DNA of 64,000 bases from Tolypocladium sp. Sup5 PDA-1. Lineage: Eukaryota; Ascomycota; Sordariomycetes; Hypocreales; Ophiocordycipitaceae. The stretch's first letter is position 1, and each line of letters starts with the position of its first letter. The stretch spans positions 1-64,000 of the forward strand of contig JPHH03000055.1 in NCBI GenBank assembly GCA_000750105.3, given 5' to 3'. Below are positions 29,842 through 38,066 of this stretch, piece after piece. The notes beneath the pieces are model-generated. The model worked only from the letters and a program-made list of their open reading frames with translations. It had not been told where the DNA came from and ran no database searches. A program made the position numbers and the translations under genes.

Positions 29842-32511
29842 ATGTATGCGAGATATATACCTCCGTCAAAGGGCCCCAAGGCCTCTGGGGGTCCGAAGCC
29901 AGCAGCGCCTCCCGCGCCAGAGCCGACTGCAGTCAGAACTCCAGCTGCACCAACCCCAGCCAACGCACCGGCGGATGGCTTCAGCTACGCTCGCTACGTA
30001 CCCGGATCCAAGCCTGCAAAGAAGCCAGAAGAGGCGGCGACGATACAGTACTTCAATGACGAGCCCAGCCCGCCGAAGCCCAAGCGGAAGAGGGAGACGG
30101 CCGACGAGTCCCACGAGCCTCGCCAACCCGGAAGCAAAAAGTCCAAGAAGGGAGGGGAGCCAAATGGCGTGAAAGAGCTGGCAGCGCAGCAAGATGCTGG
30201 CCCAAAGAAGAAGAAGAATAGAAGAAAGAGGAAGCAGAGGACCATGGCCGACTCGGACGATTCGGACTCCTCCGAGGATGAATTGCCCAGGCCTGAGCCC
30301 GCTCCAGTCCACTCACCCGGGCCTGAGCCTGCAGATACAACAATGGAGGTCGAACAGGATAGCAAACTGGACAAGAAAAAGCGCAAGGAGAAATCAAGGC
30401 ATAGCGAACCCGAAACTGAAGCTGCCGAAACGATACCAGAGCCGGAGGACAACGACGTCTCCATGGTTGATGCGAATGAGGCCGCCGAGGACCCCGAGAC
30501 TGCGCCCGTTCCAGAACCGGAAGGCATAAAAGAAAAGAAGAGAAAGAAGGAGAAAAAGAAGAAGGCAGAAAAGGTCGAAGCGGCCGAGGACACACTGGGA
30601 CAGGAGCAGGAGGATTTGCGCCACAAGGCGGTTCTCGAGCGGAAGACAAAGTCCTTGAAACTGGCGGGCGAGGTCGCACAGGACAGCCGGGCTGAATCCG
30701 ACGAGGAACCGGCCGAGTTGCATGGCCTGGAACCGCTGCCGCAGCCCGCAGCCGTTGCAGAAGACGGGTCGAAACCCACATACGATACTCTGCCACCCTG
30801 GCTAGCGAACCCTGTTCGCGTTTCTCAAGATACGCGAGCGTCGTTCAAGGACCTCGGAATCCCGCCAAAACCGGCCCGCATCCTGGAGCAGCGAGGGTTT
30901 GCAGAAGCGTTTGCCGTTCAGACAGCTGCGATACCGCTGTTGCTGCCCACGAGCAAGAGCCGCCCAGGAGATGTCCTCATATCTGCGGCCACAGGCTCAG
31001 GAAAGACATTGGCCTATGCCCTGCCTATTGTACGGGATATAAGCCAGGGTGTTGTCACGAGACTGCGGGCTCTTGTTGTTCTGCCGACGCGAGAACTGGT
31101 GAAGCAAGCGCAAGAAGTCTTTGAGGTCTGTGCTAGGGCATACGACGGCGAGGACCGAAAGAAAGTGCGGATCGGCATCGCGATAGGCAGCCAATCGATC
31201 AAAAACGAACAGGAGACCTTGATGGAGAGCGAGTCGCGATACGACCCCGAGGCCTACAAGGAGATCCAGGAACAGAAGCGACAGCAACGAGCACAAAATG
31301 CGACGTCCGCAGACGCGGATGACATTTTCGATTTCGCCGCAGAAGAGCGGGACCCTCGACTCGGCGCCTGGGACGGCCAGGTTGTGGATTTCTTGTCCAA
31401 GGTCGACGTCTTGATCTGCACCCCTGGACGACTGGTGGAGCACATTGACCAAACCCCAGGCTTCAGCCTCGACTACGTCAGGTGGCTCGTCGTGGATGAG
31501 GCCGACAAAATCCTGGCCCAGAGCTTCCAGGGCTGGCTCGACCTGGTGCTGGAAAAGTTCCAGGTCAACAAGTTCAGCGCCCGGGACTTTTCCGACATGG
31601 AGTATTCTGGGGTTCGCAAGGTGATTCTCAGTGCGACGCTGACGAGGGACCTGAGCCTTTTGAGTCAGCTGGCCTTGCGGAGGCCGCAGCTCGTCGTGCT
31701 TGAAAACGACGGTGCGGTTCAAATTGCTGAGCACACTCTTCCGGCGTCGCTCAAGGAATTTGCGATCCGAGTCCACGAGACAAACCTCAAGCCGCTGTAT
31801 CTGCTTGACCTTCTCCGCGGACAACATATGAGTGCTGGGGCTGTGGATGGCGACGCCATTGCAGTGTCGAAGCAAGATGATACCCCCGACTCGGACAGCA
31901 ATTCAGACACGTCCTCGGACTCGGATTCAGACCGCGACTCTGACACCAGCTCCGACTCTTCCGACACAAGTTCCGACTCTGACGCCACCCCGCCAAAGTC
32001 TCTGCTACCGCACTGTCTCATCTTCACCAAGTCAAACGAGTCTGCTCTCCGCCTCTCACGCCTGCTCGCGTTGCTCGACGGGTCCTTGTCGACGCACATC
32101 GGCACACTCACTTCTACCACGCCTACGCATATCCGTCGCAAGACGCTGCGCGCCTTTACGACGCCTTCGTCGCCTGTTCGCCTCATCATCGCCTCCGACC
32201 TCGTCGCCCGTGGCATCGACATTCCGAAACTGGGGCACGTCATCAACTACGATCTGCCGCCCAGCGTGGCCGGTTACGTCCATCGCGTCGGCCGTACGGC
32301 GCGTGCCGGAAGGTCGGGCTGCGCGTGGACGCTGGTCGGAGACGACGAGAGTGGCTGGTTCTGGGGCAAGATTGCAAAGGGCCAGGGCGTGAGGCGCGCA
32401 CAAAAGGTCGAGCGGACCCGGATAGAAGGGATGGACGAGGAGCGGGTGAAGGCGTACGAGGACGCCTTGGCCGAGCTTGGAAAGGAAGCGCTCGAGATGA
32501 GAAGGAGATGA
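29842..32511 (+). CDS. DBP6: ATP-dependent DEAD-box RNA helicase Dbp6
   Basis: Nucleolar helicase for early 60S ribosomal subunit assembly. A single exon gives 889 residues from the ATG at 29842 (AAACCATGTATG); upstream in-frame codons contain no ATG. Residues 1-310 are highly charged with Lys/Glu-rich tracts typical of Dbp6 N-termini. The helicase core follows: motif I AATGSGKT, Ia LPTRELVKQ, Ib TPGRL, motif II VVDEADKIL (DEAD), motif III SATL, then IIASDLVARGIDIPK (motif V) and HRVGRTARAG (motif VI). There is a long insert between motifs Ia and Ib (about 430-520). A Ser/Asp repeat of about 40 residues (DSDSNSDTSSDSDSDRDSD, about 680-718) sits between the two RecA lobes. The gene is convergent with the tetraspanin (96 bp between stops). 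Confidence 0.92.
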   Translation: MYARYIPPSKGPKASGGPKPAAPPAPEPTAVRTPAAPTPANAPADGFSYARYVPGSKPAKKPEEAATIQYFNDEPSPPKPKRKRETADESHEPRQPGSKKSKKGGEPNGVKELAAQQDAGPKKKKNRRKRKQRTMADSDDSDSSEDELPRPEPAPVHSPGPEPADTTMEVEQDSKLDKKKRKEKSRHSEPETEAAETIPEPEDNDVSMVDANEAAEDPETAPVPEPEGIKEKKRKKEKKKKAEKVEAAEDTLGQEQEDLRHKAVLERKTKSLKLAGEVAQDSRAESDEEPAELHGLEPLPQPAAVAEDGSKPTYDTLPPWLANPVRVSQDTRASFKDLGIPPKPARILEQRGFAEAFAVQTAAIPLLLPTSKSRPGDVLISAATGSGKTLAYALPIVRDISQGVVTRLRALVVLPTRELVKQAQEVFEVCARAYDGEDRKKVRIGIAIGSQSIKNEQETLMESESRYDPEAYKEIQEQKRQQRAQNATSADADDIFDFAAEERDPRLGAWDGQVVDFLSKVDVLICTPGRLVEHIDQTPGFSLDYVRWLVVDEADKILAQSFQGWLDLVLEKFQVNKFSARDFSDMEYSGVRKVILSATLTRDLSLLSQLALRRPQLVVLENDGAVQIAEHTLPASLKEFAIRVHETNLKPLYLLDLLRGQHMSAGAVDGDAIAVSKQDDTPDSDSNSDTSSDSDSDRDSDTSSDSSDTSSDSDATPPKSLLPHCLIFTKSNESALRLSRLLALLDGSLSTHIGTLTSTTPTHIRRKTLRAFTTPSSPVRLIIASDLVARGIDIPKLGHVINYDLPPSVAGYVHRVGRTARAGRSGCAWTLVGDDESGWFWGKIAKGQGVRRAQKVERTRIEGMDEERVKAYEDALAELGKEALEMRRR

Positions 32512-32607
32512 GTAGCAGGATAATATTAAAGACCAAGGCCAAACGCACGTCGCTCAATGCCAGTTGCGGACAACTCCGAAACCCATGCAGCGGAACCCGA
32601 ACCTGCT

Positions 32608-33575
32608 TTACTGATTGTTTGGTGCGTTCCTGTCTACCTCGGCCCTCGGCCCTGTCTCGTCCGCCCGCACGGCGCCGTATCCGTTTGGCGTTGCTTGTTG
32701 ATGCGGAGCCGTCTCCTCATCGCCGGGAGAGAGCAGGGCCTGGCTGCTGCTGTCGTCGAGGTCACCCTGCTTCCAACCTTGGGTCCGCAGGGCCGTCCAC
32801 CACGCCGTGCGTTCTCTCATCATCAGCAGGCCCAGGATCTACCGGCTTGGTCAGCAGACGCTCTTCGATAAGGGGGGGTCGTTGGCCTGCCTGCATCAGC
32901 CCAACCGCGAGCACGACGCCAAAGTCGAGGGCAGACGTCGCCTGCATGGCGCTCCTCCACGGCGCCATGCACGGCTGGCTCCGGTTGTAAATCTCCGCAC
33001 ACGTCTTTGCGCCGCCAAACGGATACGCGCGGTCATCCAGGGCATCGAGCCCGCAGCAGCGATACGTATCCTGCACGAGGCGTATTGACTCGGCGTCGCG
33101 CGCGGCGAAGAGCGTGTCCCACTCGTGCTCGAGGAGGAAGTCGAGCGCGGGGGACGGCACGACGCCCTCGAGCAGCAGGGCGGCGAGGACGGCGGTGACG
33201 ATGGCCTGCAGGCCCTGCAGGACGACGGGGGCGAGGCGCGCGGGCAGGTTCTGCGGAGCGGTGTCGGCGCAGGCGTGCGAGGTGCGCAGCAGGTTCGGGT
33301 AGATGTAGGCGTTGACGAAGGCGGCGATGGGGAGGATGACGGCGAGGGCGGTGATGACGGAGGAGAGGGGGAGGGAGAGGTGCGAGGTGTGGAAGTGGAC
33401 GACCCTGGACGAGTCAGCTACATCCCCCGTGTACTTGGTGGTATGAGGGCATCGAGGGATAAACGCACACTGCGACGGCAAAGAGCACGACGCTGGTCTG
33501 GATGCCCGTCAGTTGAGGCTCGCGACGGTCCGAGACGGCACTTACAAGCATGTACACAACCCCCGGGTTCAGCAT
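32608..33575 (-). CDS. tetraspanin (fungal Tsp3-like)
   Basis: Four-pass membrane organiser. Predicted 267 residues from four exons: 33575-33546, 33497-33469, 33404-32891 and 32838-32608. TM1 is built from the first two small exons (VVYML + TSVVLFAVAVVV). TM2 is SVITALAVILPIAAFVNAYI and TM3 includes VVLQGLQAIVTAVLAALLL. The large loop holds the tetraspanin CCG motif (YRCCGLDALDDRAYPF) plus further cysteines. TM4 continues across the last intron (FGVVLAVGLMQ + ILGLLMM). The tail is hydrophilic. Intron 3 (32890-32839, 52 nt) appears to use a GC donor (CAG/GCAGGC); a GT donor 15 nt earlier would also keep frame but shortens TM4 by five residues. A 14-codon uORF (33613-33569) overlaps the start. 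No pathogenicity role is shown by sequence alone. Confidence 0.82.
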
Positions 33576-33613
33576 CTCGCCAGCCAGTCGTTGAATCCAC
33601 GGTGTTCTCTCAT
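33569..33613 (-). promoter_or_regulatory. short upstream ORF overlapping the tetraspanin start (ATGCTGA)
   Basis: An ATG at 33613 opens 14 codons whose TGA shares bases with the predicted main ATG at 33575 (ATGCTGA). This arrangement could permit termination-reinitiation or repress the main frame. Confidence 0.45.
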
Positions 33614-34310
33614 CCGTAGTCGAAGGCTTTGCAGCGATGGCGAAGCAAAAGAGGAGAGGGAAAGTGAGAGGTGAGGTTGTCTGCGTGTCTCACCCGGCCA
33701 TTGGCCGCGATGCACGGCGACGCCGGCCGGCCCAGGCGGCGCGTGTGACCGCCGCGACGACCCCGCCCCAGCCCACGTCATGGCTACGAGGGCGCGAACT
33801 CTGGCTGTTTTCGCGGCGGGTGCGGCGCTTGGGGCGCTGGCGACTGGTCATGTATAGGATGAGGGTGGTGGGTAGTCGTATGTATGTTTTGTTACTTCGA
33901 AGTGTGGTGTAGTGAGGAAGTGGAGGCGGGCGCAAGGGTACAGTATCAATCAGCGACACTGACAGCGCGCTGATCTGCCACTGACGGAAAGTCTACATTG
34001 TTAAGACCATTTCCGCTGCATCAGCCTGGGGTAGTCCGTATTCGAGGATCATCAGCATGGTCTGCTCGGCGAGTTGGTGGTTGACTTAGACGCACGTCAA
34101 CGCAACATCACGACACCGCACAGGCGCATTCGCAACCGAAGCCTTGTGATCAAAACAATGTGCATTCGCTAAGATATGGGAAGAAGATAACAATAACGCT
34201 AATTCTGAATATGCAAAATTCAACAGCCAGTTCCGTCGCATGGCCGTCAGCCCCATCCGGTCAGTCGTATGTATACGACGACCGACGTTAATACTCGGGC
34301 ACAACGTCCC
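33614..34310. other. intergenic region, no gene recognised
   Basis: Upstream of the tetraspanin and downstream of the protease (both minus strand). It must contain the tetraspanin promoter and the protease 3' UTR. No other feature is supported. Confidence 0.5.
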
Positions 34311-35673
34311 TTACTGCGAGACGTTGTTAAAGGCCAGCAGGTTGACGGTGCCCCTGGGCTGGTTGGTGATGGCGTTGGGGGTGGCCAGCTCGCTGATGCG
34401 GTCGCAGAGGGCCTTGGTGCCGGAGAGGCCCTCGAGGGAGCTCAGGTAGGCGGCGAGGCCGACGATGTGGGGAGTGGCCATGGAGGTGCCGGTCAGGCGA
34501 GCCTGCGGTTCATACAGTTAGCCGACGTTCTCGACTCCCCGGGAACTCTGGGGAGGGTCCCCCAACGACACCGAGTCTACTTACAGTGCCGCCGCCGGTG
34601 CGGGTGGACAGGACGTCCACGCCCGGGGCCAGGATCTTGACGGCCTTGCCGTAGTTGGAGTTGCTGTAGCGCGTGTCGTCAATGGCCGTGCCGCCGACGG
34701 TGCACACCGAGGGCTCCGAGGCGGGCGACACGCTCGAGGCGTCCTTGTTGCTGTTGCCGGCCGCGACGCCGACGAAGACGCCGGCGTCGACGAGGTTGCG
34801 CGCCGCGCTGTTGATGGCGCTCGAGTAGCCGCCGCCCAGGCTCATGTTGGCCAGCACGCCCTTGGGGCAGTTGCGGCTCTTGGAGTCGGTGACGACGAGC
34901 TCCATGCCGCTGATGATGGCCGAGTTGTCGCCGAAGCCGTCGTCGGCGAGCACCTTGATGCCGAAGAGCTGCGTCTTCTTTGCCACGCCGTACGTCTTGC
35001 TGCCGACGGTGCCGGCGACGTGCGTGCCGTGGCCGTGGCCGTCCCCGTCCTCGCCGTCGTAGTAGCTCTTGATCTGCTTGGCACGGCCGCCAAAGTCCTG
35101 TCGCCGCGGTTAGCCCCTGTCCGCGTGCCATCGTGTTCACGGAGAGCTGGACTTACGGGGTGCGCGACGTAGATGCCCGTGTCGAGAATGTACGAGCAGG
35201 TGCCCTCGCCCGCGCTGTCGTCGTAGACGTACGTGCTGGAGCCCTTTTCGCGGTGCGAGATGCGGCCCAGGCCCCAGGGGGCGTTGCTCTGCTCCACGAC
35301 GGCGGTGACGTGGGACTTGCCGTCCTGCTCAATGTACTCGACCTAGGACAAGACGTCAGTCGGGCCATGCTCGTGCCAGCAACGAGGGTCGACTTACATC
35401 GGGGTGGTCCCGGAGCGTGTCGAGCGTGGCCTTGTCGAGCGTGGCGGAGAAGCCGCTGAAGACGTTGTTGTAGACGTGGTCGGCCTCGCCCGCCAGCGAC
35501 TTGAGCGCGTCCTCGACGATGGACAGCGCGCTGCCGTCGCGGAACTTGACAATGTACTTGTCGGCGATGAGCTGGGCGTCGCCGCGCGGGACCAGCAGGG
35601 GGGCCGGCTCGGCGCGCTTGGCCGGGGCGGCGGCCGCGAGGGGCAGGACGGCGAGAAGGGCGGACAGACGCAT
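34311..35673 (-). CDS. secreted subtilisin-like serine protease (proteinase K / Pr1 type, S8A)
   Basis: Extracellular endopeptidase. Predicted 388 residues from four exons: 35673-35398, 35342-35157, 35097-34585 and 34502-34311. Signal peptide MRLSALLAVLPLAAAAPA, then an inhibitor I9 propeptide (DKYIVKFRDGSAL...HPDVEYIEQD) that ends near residue 105. The catalytic triad is Asp146 (SYILDTGI), His177 (GHGTHVAG) and Ser332 (GTSMATPHIVG), with the oxyanion-hole Asn in AAGNSN. APWGLGRISHREKG is the usual mature N-terminal block. The length matches proteinase K and the Pr1/VCP1 proteases that hypocrealean insect and nematode pathogens secrete onto cuticle. That ecological role is inferred from family only. 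A TATA-like GATAAATA lies 105 bp upstream. Confidence 0.95.
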
Positions 35674-35776
35674 CTTGAAAGCTTTGGGTGAAGTGGCGCG
35701 TGGTGTTGACTGCGACGAGGTGCTTGGGACTGAAGAGACGAGGAGATCTGACGAGTCGAGGCGGGCGGTCCGTCTC

Positions 35777-35784
35777 TATTTATC
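35777..35784 (-). promoter_or_regulatory. TATA-like / GATA site (GATAAATA) of the protease gene
   Basis: Minus-strand GATAAATAGAG, about 105 bp before the protease ATG. It is in TATA position and also contains GATAA, the AreA nitrogen-regulator core. Only the position and sequence support it. Confidence 0.45.
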
Positions 35785-36522
35785 TTGCTCTGCTGTGGCC
35801 GTAAGCCCTCCACCGCGGACCGCTTCATGTATAGCGTGTTGAAGTCCAAGAAACCACCGCCATTCACCTGCCCAGAAGGGAAGCCAGCCATCTTCAAGCC
35901 GAAGCTCGGGATCGACGCCCCCCGTCCGAGTGATCAGGGGGGCGGGGGCCACGGCGATGGAGCCTCCCGGAGAGACTGGCCGGGGATCCAAGTCCCCAGC
36001 AACGACATCCGGTATCGAGGAGGCGCTCATGCCAGAGAGCGATCACGCGGACGTCGTGCTCCGTGGCTGCACGATGTCCTGAGAGTCGGGAACTTCGCAT
36101 CGCGGCTCATCTCCACCTCCCGGCGCGGGTTCATCTCGCTAGGCGGGTACCACGCCGGCCAACGCGTGGCAATGACGGTGCTGGCCGCCGGCGTTTTGGT
36201 GGCCATTGAGATCAGTCATCTCTGAGCTTATGATAAGAGCAGCAGCAAGATTGCTGATGTTGTTTGCCTCTCCTGGCCAGGCGCCGAATGGCGAGGCAAG
36301 GCAAGGTAGCATCGGGACTTGGCCCCCCCCCCGGTCGCAACCAGAAAGAAACCTGCCGTTGTTGGCTTCGGAAGAGTACTTGATAGCAGTTAATTACTCG
36401 TACGTAAGTCGGCCTGTCGCCGTCCTCGCCATCCACGCCGGCGTGCCTCATGTTAGGTGGCTCCCCAGCCGTTGAAGCTGTGGGAGATGAAGGAGGGCCG
36501 CGGTGGTGGATGGGTTACGAAG

Positions 36523-36524
36523 TA
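36523..36524. other. TA target-site duplication, left copy
   Basis: TA immediately before the left inverted repeat; the partner copy is 38067-38068. Confidence 0.85.
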
Positions 36525-36553
36525 CGGAGGTCGCTTTCAAAATAGTTGTCCAG
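36525..36553 (+). repeat. left terminal inverted repeat (29 bp)
   Basis: Starts CGGAGGTCGCTTTC and ends GTTGTCCAG. It is identical base for base to the reverse complement of 38038-38066; similarity stops immediately inside. Confidence 0.97.
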
Positions 36554-36564
36554 ACAGGGGGGCA

Positions 36565-36604
36565 AATCCCTGCTCGAATCCCTGTTCAATTGATTGAATC
36601 CCTG
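36565..36604 (+). repeat. three subterminal AATCCCTG repeats
   Basis: AATCCCTG at 36565-36572, 36577-36584 and 36597-36604, just inside the left end. Subterminal direct repeats of this sort can be transposase binding sites; that role is inferred. Confidence 0.6.
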
Positions 36605-36706
36605 CACGTAAGGGCGGTGAATCGTGCTAGGAACCACCGCACATATTTTGTAAGGTAACTTTCCCCTCCTCATTCGTGTAAACCACGCATCTTGTTCCCA
36701 ATCGCC

Positions 36707-38023
36707 ATGGCCCCAACTCAAGATATCGCAACGAGGGCCTTTGTGCTTGGGCTAAAGTGTTGCGGCACGAGTACTACTGAGGCTGCCTCTATCTCGGGGG
36801 TCTCTATCCGTCAGGTCAACCGTATCTATGCTAGGGCACTTAAGCGTGGATTCGATCCAAGCTGCCGGCCCGTGAATATCAAGGATGACTTTGTTAAGGA
36901 TGAACCTCGCCCCGGGCGCCCGTCGAAGCAAACGAAAGAAATGCAAGAGAAGATCGTGAGCAAGGTCCGCCGCGATAGGTATGGGAGAGAAAAGACGTGC
37001 GCTGATATCTCTGGGGAGCTTAGTGCTGAGGGGATTCCCGTTTCCTCTGTTACGGTGTGGCGGGTTATGAAAAAGCTCGGGTATAATAAGACGAAGCCGA
37101 CGAGGAAGCCTAGATTATCGAAGAAGATGAGAACGGATCGTCTACGCTGGTGCCTTGAGCGTAAGGACTGGACCCTTGAGGATTGGAAGAATGTTATTTG
37201 GTCTGACGAGACCTCCGTCGTCTTACTCCATCGCAGAGGCAGCTATCGCGTTTGGCGGAAGAGCGACGAGGCGTTCGTAAAGAGCTGCATTCGTGAGCGA
37301 TGGAAAGGCTCTTCTGAATTTATGTTCTGGGGTTGCTTTTCCTATGATCGGAAGGGCCCTGCGCATTGCTGGTCTCCGGAGACTGCGCAAGAGAAGAAAG
37401 CCGCTACGGAAACGATCGAGAAGATGAACGAAGAGCTCGAGTCTGCCGCAAAGGAGAAATGGGAGCTTGAGAATTCGATGAGACGATTGAACCTACGCCA
37501 ACTTCCTGGAAAGAAACCCTCGTGGCGATGGAATTCAAAAAACGGCAAGCTCACACGCCGCAAGGGGTCAGGGATCGATTGGTATCAGTACCAGAAGAAG
37601 ATCCTTATCCCGAAGCTCTTCCCTTTTGCGAAGGAATGCGCAACGGACCGGCCGGGCACGCTCGTTCAAGAAGACAAGGCTCCGGCACACAGTCATTACA
37701 TCCAGCAGCAGGTCTATGACCTTCATCAAATCCAACGACTCCTTTGGTGCGGCAACTCTCCCGATCTCAACGCAATTGAGCCAGCCTGGCCTTGGATGAA
37801 GAGACGCACTACGAGCAAGGGGGCCCCGAAGAACCGGCAAGAAGCTATTACGGCTTGGAACGCCGCATGGAAAGAGCTACCGCAAGACCGTATCCAAGTT
37901 TGGATTGAGAGAATCCTAAGGCATGTACAAATGATAATCGAGCTTGAGGGAGGAAACGAGTACAAGGAAGGCAGGGGACTAACCCCTGCTAAATTAGGTG
38001 GGGGCGTTCCTAATATAGCTTAG
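36707..38023 (+). CDS. DD34E Tc1/mariner-family transposase
   Basis: 438 residues in one exon; start chosen at ATCGCCATGG. N-terminal helix-turn-helix domains (TTEAASISGVSIRQVNRIYA; then VSSVTVWRVMKKLGY) should bind the inverted repeats. The DDE catalytic residues are Asp167 (VIWSDETS), Asp323 (LVQEDKAPAH) and Glu358 (PDLNAIEPAW), with 34 residues between the last two. The first two aspartates are about 155 residues apart, longer than the roughly 90 usual for Tc1 enzymes. The extra length is a coiled-coil-like segment (EKMNEELESAAKEKWELENS) plus a basic stretch. No stop or frameshift interrupts it, so it may be active. Confidence 0.93.
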   Translation: MAPTQDIATRAFVLGLKCCGTSTTEAASISGVSIRQVNRIYARALKRGFDPSCRPVNIKDDFVKDEPRPGRPSKQTKEMQEKIVSKVRRDRYGREKTCADISGELSAEGIPVSSVTVWRVMKKLGYNKTKPTRKPRLSKKMRTDRLRWCLERKDWTLEDWKNVIWSDETSVVLLHRRGSYRVWRKSDEAFVKSCIRERWKGSSEFMFWGCFSYDRKGPAHCWSPETAQEKKAATETIEKMNEELESAAKEKWELENSMRRLNLRQLPGKKPSWRWNSKNGKLTRRKGSGIDWYQYQKKILIPKLFPFAKECATDRPGTLVQEDKAPAHSHYIQQQVYDLHQIQRLLWCGNSPDLNAIEPAWPWMKRRTTSKGAPKNRQEAITAWNAAWKELPQDRIQVWIERILRHVQMIIELEGGNEYKEGRGLTPAKLGGGVPNIA

Positions 38024-38037
38024 CGGTAGTTTCAGCG

Positions 38038-38066
38038 CTGGACAACTATTTTGAAAGCGACCTCCG
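38038..38066 (-). repeat. right terminal inverted repeat (29 bp)
   Basis: Reads CTGGACAAC...GACCTCCG on the plus strand; perfect inverse of 36525-36553, followed by TA at 38067-38068. Confidence 0.97.

Larger units (their letters stand above)
35674..36524. other. protease upstream region up to the transposon
   Basis: Holds the protease promoter. The end at 36516-36524 reads TACGAAGTA, the left half of the motif interrupted by the transposon. No gene is recognised. Confidence 0.5.
36525..38066 (+). mobile_element. Tc1/mariner-type DNA transposon, apparently intact (1542 bp)
   Basis: Bounded by perfect 29-bp terminal inverted repeats (36525-36553 and 38038-38066) and flanked by TA on both sides (36523-36524 and 38067-38068), the target duplication of Tc1/mariner elements. 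It carries one uninterrupted transposase gene on the plus strand. Three direct AATCCCTG copies lie just inside the left end. Removing the element rejoins TACGAAGTACGGAGCAAG. Perfect ends plus an open transposase suggest recent insertion. Confidence 0.95.

Noticed and set aside
30997..31875. 292-codon minus-strand open frame
   Set aside because: Antisense to the DBP6 helicase core.
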